A DNA stretch of 64,000 bases. Origin: Selaginella moellendorffii (taxonomy: Eukaryota > Streptophyta > Lycopodiopsida > Selaginellales > Selaginellaceae). The notes below the pieces were generated by a model. The model saw nothing but the letters and a program-made list of their open reading frames with translations, had not been told where the DNA came from and did no database searches. A program made the translations under genes and the position numbers. Below, piece by piece: positions 1-11,165 of this stretch. Each line of letters starts with the position of its first letter. Position 1 is the first letter of the stretch. Where the stretch lies: NCBI RefSeq assembly GCF_000143415.4, contig NW_003314297.1, positions 248,001-312,000 on the forward strand, given 5' to 3'.

Positions 1-2
1 CC

Positions 3-1514
3 GAGAGTGGTGAAGAGAGGCTAGCTTTGGAGCTGTTCGAGGCCATGCCGCAGTTTCCAGGCTGCAAACCGAACTCCCGGACTTTCATCGGTGCGCTCAA
101 CGCCTGCATCAGTCTGGCGGCCAAGGAGGAAGCCAAGCAGCTGTTTGGAAGGCCAGTGAAGCTGGAGGCCTTGGACATCGGCATGAAAATCCATTCCAAG
201 GCTGCCGAGCTTGGCTGCGAGCTTGACAAGTTCGTTGGATGCTCGCTGGTGAACATGTACGCCAAGTGTGGGAGCCTGGATGACGCTTGGCGGGTGTTCC
301 ACGGCATGCCCCGTCGAGACGTGGTGTCCTGGAACGTACTGATACTGGGATACGCCGAGAGCGAGCAGCCGGAGGTGGCCTTGAAGCTCTTCGCACGAAT
401 GCGAGACGAGGAGAAAGGCTGTGAGGCGGACTCTGGGACTTTTCTTGCGGTGCTCAAGGCTTGCGCAAGCCTTGTGGCTCTGGAGACCGGGCAGGCTCTT
501 CACAGGGACGTTTATCGGCATGGACTCGAAGATGACATGGTTCTGGCTACTTGCTTGGTGGACTTCTACGCCAAGTGTGGGGGTGTGGCAGCTGCTCAAC
601 GGGTGTTCGACTCGTTTTCTACGACGAACATCGTCAGCTGGAGCGCACTGATAACAGGCTACAGCCACCAGGGAGATGTGAAGCAAGTCCTGGATCACTT
701 CCGTGATATGGAGGACGAAGGAGTGCAGCCAAATGCTGTGACGCTCACTTCCGTGCTCGCGGCTTGCAGCCATGCGGGCCTGGTTGACGTCGCCAGGGAC
801 TACTTCCAAGCGATGAGCTTCAAGTATGGGATTCGTCCGGGCATCGATCACTACCACTGCTTGGTGGATGTGCTCGGGAGAGCCAACCATTTGGACGAAG
901 CAGTGGCTGTGGTAAACACCATGCCTTTCGAAGCCAACGCCATGACTTGGAAGACGCTGCTGGGAGCATGCCGGAAGTGGAAGAACGTAGAGTTTGGGAG
1001 GCTTGCATTCGAGTCGCTGCTGGAGCTCGACGAGAAAGACGTGGTTGCCTACGTCTTGATGGCCAACATATATGGGAGCCGGGGCATGGTGGAAGAACAG
1101 CAGCATGTCGAGACGATGAAGGCGGGTGCTCGAGACGAGAACTCGGTGGCCGAGCGGAGCTGGTGGACTGAAGATACTGGCACGGTTCACTCGTTTGAAG
1201 CTGGAAACGATGCCAGACATCCGCAGTCTCAAGAGATACTCAAGAAGCTCGGCGACTTTGCGGTGGAAATGGAGGAGGAAGGTGGAAACAAGCGTCTCTG
1301 TTGTCACAGCGAGCGAATGGCCATTGGTTGTGCGTTGCTGAACACGATGCCGGGGACAGCCATACGTATCGTGAAGAACTCTCTGCTCTGCGATGGCTGC
1401 CACAAAGTCGCAGCAGCTATCTCAATGCTGGAGAAGAGAACCATTATATGCCGGGATGCAAGCCGGTTTCACGTTTTCAAGGATGGGACCTGTTGCTGTG
1501 GTGACTACTGGTAA
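3..1514 (+). CDS. PLS-class PPR protein with complete C-terminal DYW deaminase domain (5' end outside window)
   Basis: The frame is open from the window edge, so the N-terminus lies to the left. Tandem PPR motifs of the PLS type are visible (repeats of 'NMYAKCGSLDDAWRVF' and 'VVSWNVLILGYA' style), followed by E-type motifs, a PG-box-like segment (RSWWTEDTGTVH) and a DYW domain. The zinc/deaminase residues are present: HSE near 1308-1316, CDGCH near 1390-1404, and the terminal DYW just before the TAA at 1512-1514. Proteins of this class bind single-stranded organelle RNA and carry out C-to-U editing in mitochondria or plastids; the target site cannot be read from the sequence. Broken copies closely resembling residues of this gene lie at 5320-6065 (minus) and 20908-21655 (plus), so it or a near relative seeded the pseudogenes in the inverted duplication. 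A canonical splice donor (CAG|GTATGC) follows the stop codon immediately. Confidence 0.93.
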   Translation, partial: ESGEERLALELFEAMPQFPGCKPNSRTFIGALNACISLAAKEEAKQLFGRPVKLEALDIGMKIHSKAAELGCELDKFVGCSLVNMYAKCGSLDDAWRVFHGMPRRDVVSWNVLILGYAESEQPEVALKLFARMRDEEKGCEADSGTFLAVLKACASLVALETGQALHRDVYRHGLEDDMVLATCLVDFYAKCGGVAAAQRVFDSFSTTNIVSWSALITGYSHQGDVKQVLDHFRDMEDEGVQPNAVTLTSVLAACSHAGLVDVARDYFQAMSFKYGIRPGIDHYHCLVDVLGRANHLDEAVAVVNTMPFEANAMTWKTLLGACRKWKNVEFGRLAFESLLELDEKDVVAYVLMANIYGSRGMVEEQQHVETMKAGARDENSVAERSWWTEDTGTVHSFEAGNDARHPQSQEILKKLGDFAVEMEEEGGNKRLCCHSERMAIGCALLNTMPGTAIRIVKNSLLCDGCHKVAAAISMLEKRTIICRDASRFHVFKDGTCCCGDYW

Positions 1515-1626
1515 CAGGTATGCTTCATTGGTTTTTTTTTCTTGCTTTTCAACTCGTTTTAATACAGGGCTGTTGGGAACAAGATCAGTTAAGTCGAACC
1601 TCTCTTCCATCGCTCTTTGATTTCAG

Positions 1627-1970
1627 GTTGACGTTGGGCATCTTGCTCATAGATGTGACGAAGTGAAGGAAGCTTTGTTTAGGAGTGGACAAGCGGCCGA
1701 GTGGATGCGTCCTGTGTCAGCTCCTGTTGTCACACAAAATAACCTCTTTGGACAGGCGTTGTGGAGCTCAGCAACGCGTCCTACCAAATGGTATGCGTCA
1801 ACAAGTCATGATTTTCTGACTTGGCAGAGTTTTCATTTACCAAGCAGGTTGACGAGATCATTTCTGGACTCGAGGCCCATTGCTTGCAGTCATTTGCTCG
1901 AGACAAATGGTCCTCGGTGGGAGAAGTAACAACTGATGCACGACTACTCTTCTATAATGATCAAAAATAA
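1627..1970 (+). other. Short spliced coding-like segment downstream of the PPR gene
   Basis: A pyrimidine-rich acceptor (ATTTCAG at 1620-1626) is followed by an open frame reading VDVGHLAHRCDEVKEALF and onwards. A second block (ELSNASYQM, then an apparent intron at about 1791-1847, then VDEIISGLEAHCLQ) continues to TAA at 1968-1970. The two blocks are in different frames unless a further splice or an indel lies between them. The acceptor could pair with the donor right after the DYW stop codon, making this a 3'-UTR exon, or it may be the remains of another gene. I do not recognise the protein. Confidence 0.3.
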
Positions 1971-3664
1971 GTTACTAAACTCCAAACAATGCTTGACAAC
2001 CTCCAAAGCTTGAATCACATCTCCTGAACCCTTCAGAGGCTGATAAGCTCCAACCAGTTTTGCACTTCCTCAATTGTCCATGTAATCACATGGTCGTGTG
2101 GGCATTCCCAGCTACATGTAGAGCTTCCCATGGCATATGTAATTAAATCAGAAAAATGAAGACACTAGCTTCTTTAGGCATATAAAGGTAGTACTTATGA
2201 TTGGAGTCTTGATGTCCAAATGTTTGGAGAAACACTAAATCCACCAGAAGTATGATCCTGCCACAAATACGTCTTCAGATATAAGAAGAGCAACAAGAAC
2301 ACAGTTCCTTCTTGAAATTGGAGAACTTAGCTAGGAAATTTGATTGTTTGAATGGTGATCATTATGCATTGGTTAAATAGATGAACTAGACCATTTCTGG
2401 TTACATTCATCCAGGGCATAAGATCATCTGTCTGGTAACCCAGTACCAATCACGATTGCACAATATCTTGAATTTTTCTTATGTCACCTGTATTGTGGAC
2501 AATCTCAGCTAGTAAAAAAACAAAATGAGGCTAGAAATCAAAATGACACCAAGACTTGCACTGCTGATGCTCACTAGCCAATGTACTCATGTACATGTCT
2601 AGGCTGCACATCAGAAGTGATTTGCAGCTTGGTCTTGGATTTGATTGAAAATGAACCTACACCCAACACCAAACACTAAAGTTGCAAGGAGTTTCTCCAC
2701 CACGTTTCTGGCCACATAAACAGGTATTGAATAGCTTCCCATTGAGTTTGTGCTTTGGTTTTTGACTCGTCCCTCACCTGTAGGAAGATTTCATGGCAAG
2801 AATGCTGGAACACAATATGGCGGCATATGAGGACATTACTGACTCTGCACAGGTAAAGCTTGTGGGGTAGCTGATCTGTTGTCTAATTCTAAGGACAGGA
2901 TGATTGTGATTGGACCAGATGATGAGATCCATGAGGCAAAGGAAAGCAATCAGGTTTTAAAACCCATTTTTGGACGTCACTTTTGATGTGTGGCCCGGAC
3001 ATATACCTCAGTACATTGGCTAGTGAGCATCAAACAGTACAAGTCTCCTCTAGTTTTGATTTTTAGCCTCTTTTTTTTTTTAAATAAAGAGACAGACCTA
3101 GCCAAGATTGCATTACTAATCTTGATCTTCCACAATACAGGTACCCTCCAGACACTCAAACTGGAGGAGGTTACATAAGAAAAGTTAAAGATATTGCGTA
3201 ATTGTGATTGGTACCAAGTTATGGAAAGGATGATCTTGTGCCTGAATGAATGTAATTAGAAATGGCCTAGTCAATGCAAGGGACAGCCATGCTAAGGTGT
3301 GATACCCATCCTAAAGCAGCTTCAGGTTTCAACAATGCAAATGTGAGTGGCAGCTAAGACCAATCCAAGAACAATAAAGAGAGGAGTGGTACCATTTCTC
3401 ACTACAACACAAGCTATAGTTCAAGATCAACAAGGATCTGCATATCGGGGCTTGAAAAGTGTGGCATACTTGTTAGAACTAGCAAATCAATTGCCAAGGT
3501 ATAAAATTATCTCAAGTGCACTACACTTTAACATTGGAAGATGGCACAGTGGCTAACTATAACATATGTTTGACTTAGGTGCATATTTGCTCAAAGATTT
3601 CCTAGCAATTCTGTAGTTAAGGATAAAACTAGGGAATCTTGGATTATTCTTTCTATGATAAGTT
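1971..3664. other. Intergenic, with small exon-like scraps
   Basis: No convincing gene is present. Two short exon-like pieces bounded by AG and GT can be read around 2785-2852 (EDFMARMLEHNMAAYEDI) and 2898-2955 (MIVIGPDDEIHEAKESN), which suggests a decayed gene. The rest is unremarkable AT-rich DNA with poly-T runs. Confidence 0.4.
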
Positions 3665-5103
3665 GTTGGCGGTATGATTCTAGAGATATTCCCAGCTCAA
3701 GATTCCTAATCTTGGCTATGGTCTAAGAGGCATTAGGTGTAGAGGTGAAGTTCTTCAACTCAAGTTGTATAGTAAATTAAGTTATAAAGTTTGTAGGTTG
3801 AATGCCCCACAGTTCTAGAAATATGAGCTAATTGCAACTATTTAGATTGGCCAACAAAGCTTAACTGATATGCTCTTCTTGATTTGTCTGGAACCACAAC
3901 TCCCGCATGGGGCTGCTATAGCAAGCACCATCTATGGAGCTACTAGAAGTTGGCAGTAGACATTATAGCAAAGAACAGTCAACGGTGAGAGAGTTCTCTA
4001 ACTAGCTGTTTTTCTTTATATCTTATATACTGGACGGTATGGAGCACTTACTCCATAGAAAATGCCCTGTGTGGATTGAGATTTTGTGATTTCTCCTACC
4101 CTAGAAAGCTATTCTTGGCAAGGCCGTCAACGATGAAACCGAATACAATGACTATCACCACCTACATAGTTGACAAGGAAGTCACGTACTAGATGTCTTA
4201 CACAGTCACAATTCCTCCAGGGAAAACGGTACGTAAAACTTACCCCCCACGACCTGGACCTCGCCTGGCTGGCTCAGAATGACGCACTTGGATCTCACCA
4301 TCTATAGCCATAATCAAGAACTGCTATAGAACTGCAAGAAAGAGTGCAAGCTAAAAACTTTTTTAAAGTCTACAAACTTATGCAAAAAAAAACTGCTATG
4401 TCTGAGAGCACGCATCAACACATGTCAGGGCGTCAAGAGGGTTGGAGGGCGTCAAGATCTGCCCTGACATCCCTCCAACCGCTAGATCTTAGCTCAAGAG
4501 GCTCATCTTCTTGTTGCCATCGCTATTCTCATTTCCAACAACTTGTAGTGGCCAATGCTTTATCAGGTCTCTCATGGCATTCTTGAAGACCAATGAAACA
4601 CAGAACACTTGTTGTGAAGATGGTTGTTGTTAGCTTCTCAACCTCTATGCATAGAGTTGGTTTACTATATCACAACCAAAGAAGATGGAGCACTCTTATT
4701 TCAAAGGTATTTTTCTTGTCAAAGATTTCAAGGCAAAATATTGATGGACACAAACTAGAGAGATCCAGAAGAATGGGGGTCCAAATTATTAGCTCAAGAC
4801 CAATGGAAGTTTGAAAAAAAAAAAAATGTTTAAATTGTAAACTTAAAAATTATCATTATTATTATCATTTATTTATCTTAACATTTTTTATATTATAGAA
4901 ATAAATAAGTAAACTACAAATTAACATTTTGGTTTAACACTTCATAACAAAGTGTGGTATAAATTAAAAAATTTACTACACCTAAGTAATTAATAATTTA
5001 GAATCTTTTCCAAACTCAAACCCCTGCAAAATGTAGTGAGATGCTTGCCATTAGAGCTTGAGACGCAAGCTTAAATAGCTTGAGTTTTAGGAATCCTTTC
5101 AGG

Positions 5104-5135
5104 TATACAGATACAATCCCCAAGATGGCAACTCA
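5104..5135 (+). pseudogene. Tiny SDHB exon fragment
   Basis: The stretch matches the SDHB 5' exon around the codons for YRYNPQDGK, including the CAGATACAATCCC string, but no other SDHB sequence adjoins it. A matching fragment lies in the right arm at about 21845-21885 (opposite strand), followed there by a stretch resembling sequence upstream of the right SDHB copy. The broken PPR copy in each arm is therefore flanked on both sides by SDHB 5' sequence, pointing to an older local duplication before the inversion. Confidence 0.6.
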
Positions 5136-5319
5136 GGCAGCCTGGATGCCTCAATATGCAATAAGACATATGGCACATTAAGGTTTTATTGCAAACACAT
5201 GAGTTCAAAAACATTCCGTACTACAATTTGATTGCTTAAGGTGTATGGGAATACCACATCAATATGACATGACAAATCGCCATGCCACTTAAGTTTGCCA
5301 CACAGGTATATGTGACATT

Positions 5320-6065
5320 GTATGGCAGCCACGTCTTTCTCGTCGAGCTCCAGCAGCAACTCGAATGCAAGCCTCCCAAACTCTACGTTCTTCCACTTCC
5401 GGCATGCCGCCAGCAGCGTCTTCCAAGTCATGGCATTGGCTTCGAAAGGCATGGTGTTTACCACAGCCACTGCTTCGTCCATATGGTTGCCTCTCCCGAG
5501 TACATCCACCAAGCAGTGGTAGTGATCGATGCCCGGACGAATTCCATACCTCAAGCTCATCGCTTGAAAGTAGTCCCTGGCGACGTCAACCAGGCCCGCA
5601 TGGCTGCAAGCCCGCGAGAACGGAACTGAACTTGGCTGCACTCCTCCGTCCTCCATGTCACGGGAAATGATCCAGGACTTGCTTCACATCTCCCAGGTGG
5701 CTGTAGCCTGTTATCAGTGCGCTCCAGTTGACAATGTTCCTCGTAGAAAATGAGTCGAACACCCGTTGGGCAGCGGCCACACCCCCACACTTAGCGTAGA
5801 AGTCCACAAGCAAGTCGCCAGAACCATGTCCATGCCGATAAACGTCCCTGTGAAGAGCATGCCCGGTCTCCAGAGCCACAAGGCTACCGCAAGCCTTGAG
5901 CACGGCAAGAAAAGTCCCAGAATCCGCGTCACACGCATTCGTGCGTAAAGATTCAAGGCCACCTCAGGATATCCCAGTATCAGTACGTTCCAGAACACCA
6001 CGTCTCGACAGGGCATGCTGAGGAAAGTTCGCCAGACGTCGTGGAGGCTCCTACGCTTGGCGTAC
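5320..6065 (-). pseudogene. Broken PPR gene copy, left arm
   Basis: The translation matches the intact PPR gene at the window start from the motif YAKCGSLDDAW through KDVVA, but in three frames: about 6060-5940, 5903-5660 and 5656-5320. At least two indels and loss of both ends, including the whole DYW domain, make it non-functional. The recognisable pieces include RDVVFWNVLILGYPE, FYAKCGGVAAAQRVF and TMPFEANAMTWKTLL. Its partner copy is at 20908-21655. Confidence 0.9.
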
Positions 6066-6964
6066 TTGCATGCATGCCAATATATATATGCCTTGGAAAA
6101 AAAGTGGCTTTCAAAATATTACTTTGTTAGCAATAAAAAAAGAAGGAATACCACCAAGAGGAGATTCAAGCGTGACCCCTTTCAGCAGTAGGTGAAGTTT
6201 TTCATGGTTCACCTGGAAAGCTAAGTGGTCATTTTTAAGGTCCAAAAGTTTTACTGCTACAAACTTCTTCCAAACCTGTGGTGGTGTCAAGCTATGGTTC
6301 CAGCTTGATTGTCTTCAAATATCGTAAAACATATTGAATGAAGATAACAGTTCAATATAGTGTTGTGATCTAGTTGGCGAGTAGGAATCAGCCATTCCAT
6401 CTTTCTTTGCTCCAGGAGAATTGGGAGTATCTGTCAGTGATTTGTTCATCCACAAATTTTAGAAAAATCACTCTTTTCTCTTCCCTGAAGAACAGACCTC
6501 CTCAGTCAGTAGAGCTTGATAAGACGAAACAATTAATCAAGAAGGACGATCGTGGAGAAATGGTACCCAGCTCATCTTCTTGCTAGTGCAATAGTTAGCA
6601 TAAATGGGTGTTACAATTTAGATAAATAAGTTTATAATAATTATTTCTTAGAATAGCCCGCATCCAGCATTCCAGTGGATGTATATCATGGTGTATACGT
6701 AGCATACTAAGTAGCAGTGAAGAAAAAGCTCTATCTATTCCCAATCTATCTATCTTGCAGCTTTTATTTCTAGATTCTTATGAAGAACTTTAGATTTGAA
6801 AAAAGCTATAAAACATATGAAAAGGTCTATGGTTACAAATTAAAATATTTAATTAAAAAATATTCTTAGAATATTCTTGAACACTGTAATTTGAAGATGC
6901 TAATAAAAGTTACATTTACAAATGAGGTTTTGTGCAATAGATTATTATCATTGCTCAAAATGTG

Positions 6965-7140
6965 AGTGCATGGAATATGGAAAATGAATATAGAAAATAT
7001 GTATATCAATTAGCCCAAAAATACTAACTTATATACAAGAGCGAGTGGTCCATATTAAAAGCAATCAGATGGCTACCAAAATCCCACTATACTAATATTA
7101 GTATATGGTATTGTAATTGTACACTTGGACCCCACAAAAA
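6965..7140 (-). repeat. AT-rich interspersed repeat, copy 1
   Basis: The reverse complement of this stretch aligns with 12835-13010. Shared features are a core that reads GAGCGAGTGGTC on this strand,, an 'AATTGATATA' stretch and a 'TTGGACC' end. A weaker third copy is seen at about 17345-17475. It is probably part of a retroelement end or a MITE family. Confidence 0.6.
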
Positions 7141-7584
7141 AAAAAAAGAAATAATATTGATTATTTCATCATTAGGTTTAAAGATATACTAGATAATAAA
7201 AAAATGAAATAACTATTGCTAAAGTTATATATTATTAATTTAACAGAATATAGAATAAAATTATTTAAAACATTATTATTTCCACCTTTTATTTTAAGCT
7301 AATGTAATAATCTATAAATAATTTTGCTATAGCATAGCTGCATTTATATAAGGATACTGCCATAAAACATTGGTGGATTATATTTTTAAAAAACTTACAA
7401 TAAAATTTAAAAATTATTGAATTTTCATGGTAAATAAAAATTATTATAAAATTATCCTAAATTTATAGAATTGTTACAAGTGGAGTACTAAAAGGTATTT
7501 TTTAATAATTTTCTTAAATAATCCTTTATGATTTATAATTAATTATTTAATATTTTATTCTTAATTAAAAACTTTACCTAAGAT

Positions 7585-7992
7585 ATGCTGATTTTTAAAG
7601 AATATCTAGTTGTAATATTTATATTTTTAAGTATTTATTTATGCTTTAGTGCACATGTACAAGTATTTATTTTTAACAGAGTAGGTGATGAACTTGAGCT
7701 TCATTGTAAATCAAAAGATGATGATTTAGGAATACAATTTATTAAAAATAGATCAGATTTTATGTTTGAATTTAACACAAGATGGATTGGACATACTTTA
7801 TTTTGGTGTGATATAAAGTTTAAAGGGGAAATACATGGAAAATTCAATGCTTATGAGCAAGGATCACATGAAGATTATGAAGAATCTGAAATAGTAGAGT
7901 GGTATATATTTGGATATGCAATTTTTGAAATTCATAAAAATTATTATAAAGAAAATTGGTCTGCGCCTATGAAAAGGTATATTGTTATTTAA
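7585..7992 (+). CDS. S-protein homologue (plant self-incompatibility S1 family), secreted
   Basis: A complete 135-residue ORF. Residues 1-23 form a hydrophobic signal peptide, and the mature part reads as an SPH/S1 domain: HVQVFIFN at the start, LHCKSKDDDLG, then HTLFWCDIKF, KFNAYEQGSHEDYEESEI and EWYIFGYAIFEIHK. Family members are small secreted beta-sandwich proteins; the best known is the Papaver stigma determinant that triggers pollen rejection, while most others have no known role. Two of the usual four cysteines (in HCK and FWCD) are present and the C-terminal pair is missing, so one disulphide is lost. Base composition and codon use are far more AT-rich than the surrounding PPR and metabolic genes. 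The gene lies in the left-arm-only block, so it entered or survived independently of the inverted duplication. Confidence 0.8.
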   Translation: MLIFKEYLVVIFIFLSIYLCFSAHVQVFIFNRVGDELELHCKSKDDDLGIQFIKNRSDFMFEFNTRWIGHTLFWCDIKFKGEIHGKFNAYEQGSHEDYEESEIVEWYIFGYAIFEIHKNYYKENWSAPMKRYIVI

Positions 7993-8505
7993 ATATGAAA
8001 GAAGAAAAATAAAGTGATTGAATTTTTCTTCCAATTTTCTAAAAATATTTATATGAGATTTAATAATATATAGAATTAGCAAGAAACATAAATTTTACTT
8101 TTCCGACCTAAAACCTATAGATAAAAAATCTATTTCAGCTAATAATACTTATAAATGATATTATCTTAATTAATTAGGACTAACCTCTCTATGCTGTGAA
8201 TATTTAATATGATTAAAATTTAAAATATTTAATTTTTTCAAAAATATTATACATTAACACAAATTGTTTTGTACAACTTACTATAAAAAATTTAAAATTA
8301 ATTGATATGTTGATAGTTTTTGCGCATGACTAAAGGTCACCCTTCATGACATGCCAAAAATTTGGACAAATAAATAAATAAAATTTTAAATTATAATTTA
8401 AAAGAATACTTGGAGTATAGTTACAATAAAATAGTTAAAAATTCTACACCTAAATACTCAAATAGCTTACAAATAATCTTTTGGGTTTTTGACTTTTCAC
8501 CAAGG

Positions 8506-9310
8506 ATGCTTTCACGAGTTTTAGGAAGCAAGCGCTTGACAAGCAACGGTTTACGGTCCTTTCAAGTGTACAGATACAATCCCTAAGATGGCAAATCACC
8601 CTGCCTCCAAGAGTACAAGGTTGACACCAGCAACTGCGTTATGATGCTTGATGTTTTGTTTGAGATCAAGAACAAGCATGATTCGAGTATCACGTTTAGG
8701 CGTTCTTGTCGCAAAGGTGTATGTGGCTCTTGCGCCATGAACATCAATGGTAAGAACTGCCTGGCATGCTTAACAAAAGTTGACAGGGATGAGGATGGTA
8801 TTGCTTCTACTGTGGTGTTGCCTCTGCCACATATGTTTGTGATTAAGGACCTGGTGGTGGACATGAGTTATTTTTATCAGCAATACAAGAGCATTGAGCC
8901 ATGGTTGAAGACCAAAAAACAAAAGGAAGATGGGCAAAAAGAGTTCTTGCAAACCAAAGAAGAGAGAGCAAAACTGGATGGGATGTGGGAGTGTATCCTA
9001 TGTGCTTGTTGTAATACTTCTTGCCCTAGCTACTGGTGGAACACACCTACATTCCCTGGTCCAGCAATTCTGCTCCAAGCATATAAGTAAGTACCATTCC
9101 ATTTTTTTCCTAGTAAAATTTTCCAAATGTTTACTGTTTATTAGAATGATTGCTGATAGCCGCGATGACTTTACCAAAGAGCGTGTGGAGGCCCTCCGTG
9201 GAGAGATGAAGATTGGAAGATGCCACACTATTCGCAATTGCTCTAATGCTTGTCCAAAGGGACTGAATCCCGCTGAAAAGATCCTACAGATCAAAGGGAT
9301 GCTTGGGTAA
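8506..9310 (+). pseudogene. Succinate dehydrogenase iron-sulphur subunit, left copy, inactivated
   Basis: The copy starts at the same ATG as the right-arm gene ([11 protein letters not shown]...) and keeps the 58-nt intron (9087-9144). Codon 27 is TAA at 8584-8586 where the right copy has CAA, so translation stops after 26 residues. A further difference is Glu70 to Lys in the CREGVC motif, next to the [2Fe-2S] ligands. An internal ATG at 8641 gives an open frame to the intron but would lack the mitochondrial presequence and the start of the ferredoxin domain. The downstream cysteine clusters for the [4Fe-4S] and [3Fe-4S] centres are still readable. I call it a pseudogene; rescue would need initiation downstream of the stop. 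Confidence 0.88.
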
Positions 9311-9835
9311 AGAGTTCATAAATTTAAATAAACATCACAAGCTCATGTCAATACAAAAGTTTTTAAATGCTCTTGACAAAACAAAAGTACACAAATGTCA
9401 TTTGCACTCCCACCAGTAGATTAGAATAAAGAGCAAATGGACGGCTTGGATGGAAACTCGCTCCTTCACTCTAGGGCATGTCTGACGGGAGTGCCATGGA
9501 TTCAAGAAAGTGAGGCCGGTGAGCTCTTCGGATGGCCGCAAGCATTCCATGTCTTGGATGCAGAGAAGGAAAACTTCTTTTTTCTTTTGCACAGATTTAA
9601 ATGGTAAGATCGATCTTGAAATATTTGTCAGAGAACATTATATGTGACAGTGGATCAAGGACGATGGTGTTTGGAAGCCAGCTTGTTTAGAAGATCTCAA
9701 TGTCAAAGAGTCAAGGTTTGGCTATTAACCATCTCAAGCCTGTATTCTCACAAGCTTTCATGGTTGACGCGACTGACGAGAACTCACAGCTTGAGGAGGA
9801 GCTCCAATCTAGTAAGGAGTTACTTCAAAAGCCAG
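9311..9835 (+). repeat. Tail of the left arm: decayed small gene shared with 19342-19830
   Basis: This stretch aligns with the reverse complement of 19342-19830. The right copy can be read (minus strand, from ATG at 19726) as MDSRKRGRRALRSIAA and onwards, whereas the left copy has TGA early in the same frame. A second exon-like piece encodes an acidic tail (MVDATDENSQLEEELQS) in both. The left copy also reads WIKDDGVWKPACLEDL, a stretch shortened in the right copy. Neither copy gives a complete protein and I do not recognise the family. Confidence 0.5.
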
Positions 9836-10929
9836 TGTGAAGAACCCTCATGATATTGAGCTTAGTCCCTTAATCTTGCTAGATGATAGTTTACCGTATT
9901 TTTCAAAACACTCTCACTATCATTCCTTTATGTGTTGATTTTATTCGGTCCTATTGGTTATTTATGGAAAGTGTTTAAATTTACTAACTTAGCATATCTA
10001 TGGAATGTAGTGATTGTCCTAAACACAACGGTGTTGTTTTTGTTAAAAGTTCTAAGAATACTCCAATGTCATTCTATGCTCTTTGAGAGTGTTCTTTTGC
10101 TCATAAGCTATATGCTCGGAAGTCATTCCATGCTTTTGTTCTTTTGCTTCTTGGGTTATATGCTTAGGAGTTATTTTGTGCTTTGATTTCCTACACTCCT
10201 TAGCTATATGCTTAAAAGTTTGACTTCATACCTTCATTTAGTGGCCTAGATTCCACTCCACTACTCTTAGTTCACATGTCCAAAGGTTAAGGTTCAGCTC
10301 TATGGTTATTTTATAGTAAACCACTATAAGGTAAAAGGTGAAAACCACATGTTATAGGGAGTTTAGCTCCATCCTTTTGTGTAGTGTAAACCCTTAATTG
10401 AGGTCTACTCTTAACTCATGTATCCAAGGGTTTAGGTTTTGTTATCCTATGGTGAATCACTATAGGGTAAAGGGTGAAAACTACAATTATTGACTAAAGT
10501 TTATTCAAATTAACTGCTATAATAGTTAGTATGAACAAGTATTTATTAGCTCTTTTGATATTTATTTAGATGTATTAAATTTTGATAAGGTTAGTTCTAA
10601 TGGGTTGGGATGTTACTTTTTCAGGTGATATATTTGTGATCATTTTGCTTATATGTCTGTAATACTTTATGTTCTGTGAGCTATCTTTTATAAATTGTTT
10701 AGTATACTCTCTACATATATTTAGTAGTTAAGCTTTATCATTGAGTTTTCTTGATGATACATCTATTATTAAATTTTATTAGATACTTAATCTTATGTCT
10801 CTTCATCCTATCCTATATCGGTTTAGGGTTATATTGTATAATAAGTAAGTTGAGTATGTCCGACCAAGTTAAGACGTTATCTGGCTATTGTAAACTCCTA
10901 AATTTGAACTTCTTAATAGAGCGAAATTT

Positions 10930-11165
10930 ACCAAATGTAGGTGCTTGAGCGATACCACTGCTGCTACTGTCAACATTGGCGAAAGAACCAATATAGATAA
11001 AGTCACCCAACATTTCAAACCCATATAAATTTAAACTTCCCAAAAAATCACCCAACTCAATATTATTCAAACCCAAGAATATTTAACCCCAAGTATCCCA
11101 ATACCCTTAACCAATTAAAAAAAGGGGTTTATGGGCCCTTTCTTTTTTTATTTGAATCTCTATAA
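10930..11165 (-). mobile_element. LTR-like fragment, copy 1
   Basis: On the minus strand the segment shares with 31177-31345 a GGGTTTGAATA string, a GGGCCCAT string and a terminal CCTACA followed by TTTGGTA. The second copy continues into a tRNA-Met-type primer binding site, which identifies the shared segment as the end of an LTR; this copy is more decayed. Confidence 0.5.

Larger units (their letters stand above)
6118..8475. other. Left-arm-specific AT-rich insertion block
   Basis: The right arm has only about 145 bp between its SDHB and PPR copies, whereas the left arm has about 2.36 kb. The block is strongly AT-rich, carries one complete SPH-type gene (7585-7992), and contains a repeat at about 6965-7140 whose inverted copy lies at 12835-13010. 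Apart from the SPH gene I see no coding sequence. Confidence 0.7.
3665..9835. repeat. Left arm of a large inverted duplication (partner 19342-23672)
   Basis: Read in order, this arm contains a non-coding block (3665-5290), a minus-strand PPR fragment, a unique block (about 6118-8475), an SDHB copy on the plus strand, and a 9311-9835 tail. The reverse complement of the right arm has the same order and clear nucleotide similarity, apart from the unique block and several indels. Similarity begins at about 3665 (partner about 23672) and ends at about 9835 (partner about 19342). Divergence is large enough that each arm has accumulated its own stops and indels, so the duplication is not recent. Confidence 0.85.

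Noticed and set aside
9644-9853. 69-codon ORF in the left-arm tail
   Set aside because: A shadow frame of a decayed duplicate; the mirror sequence in the right arm does not conserve it.
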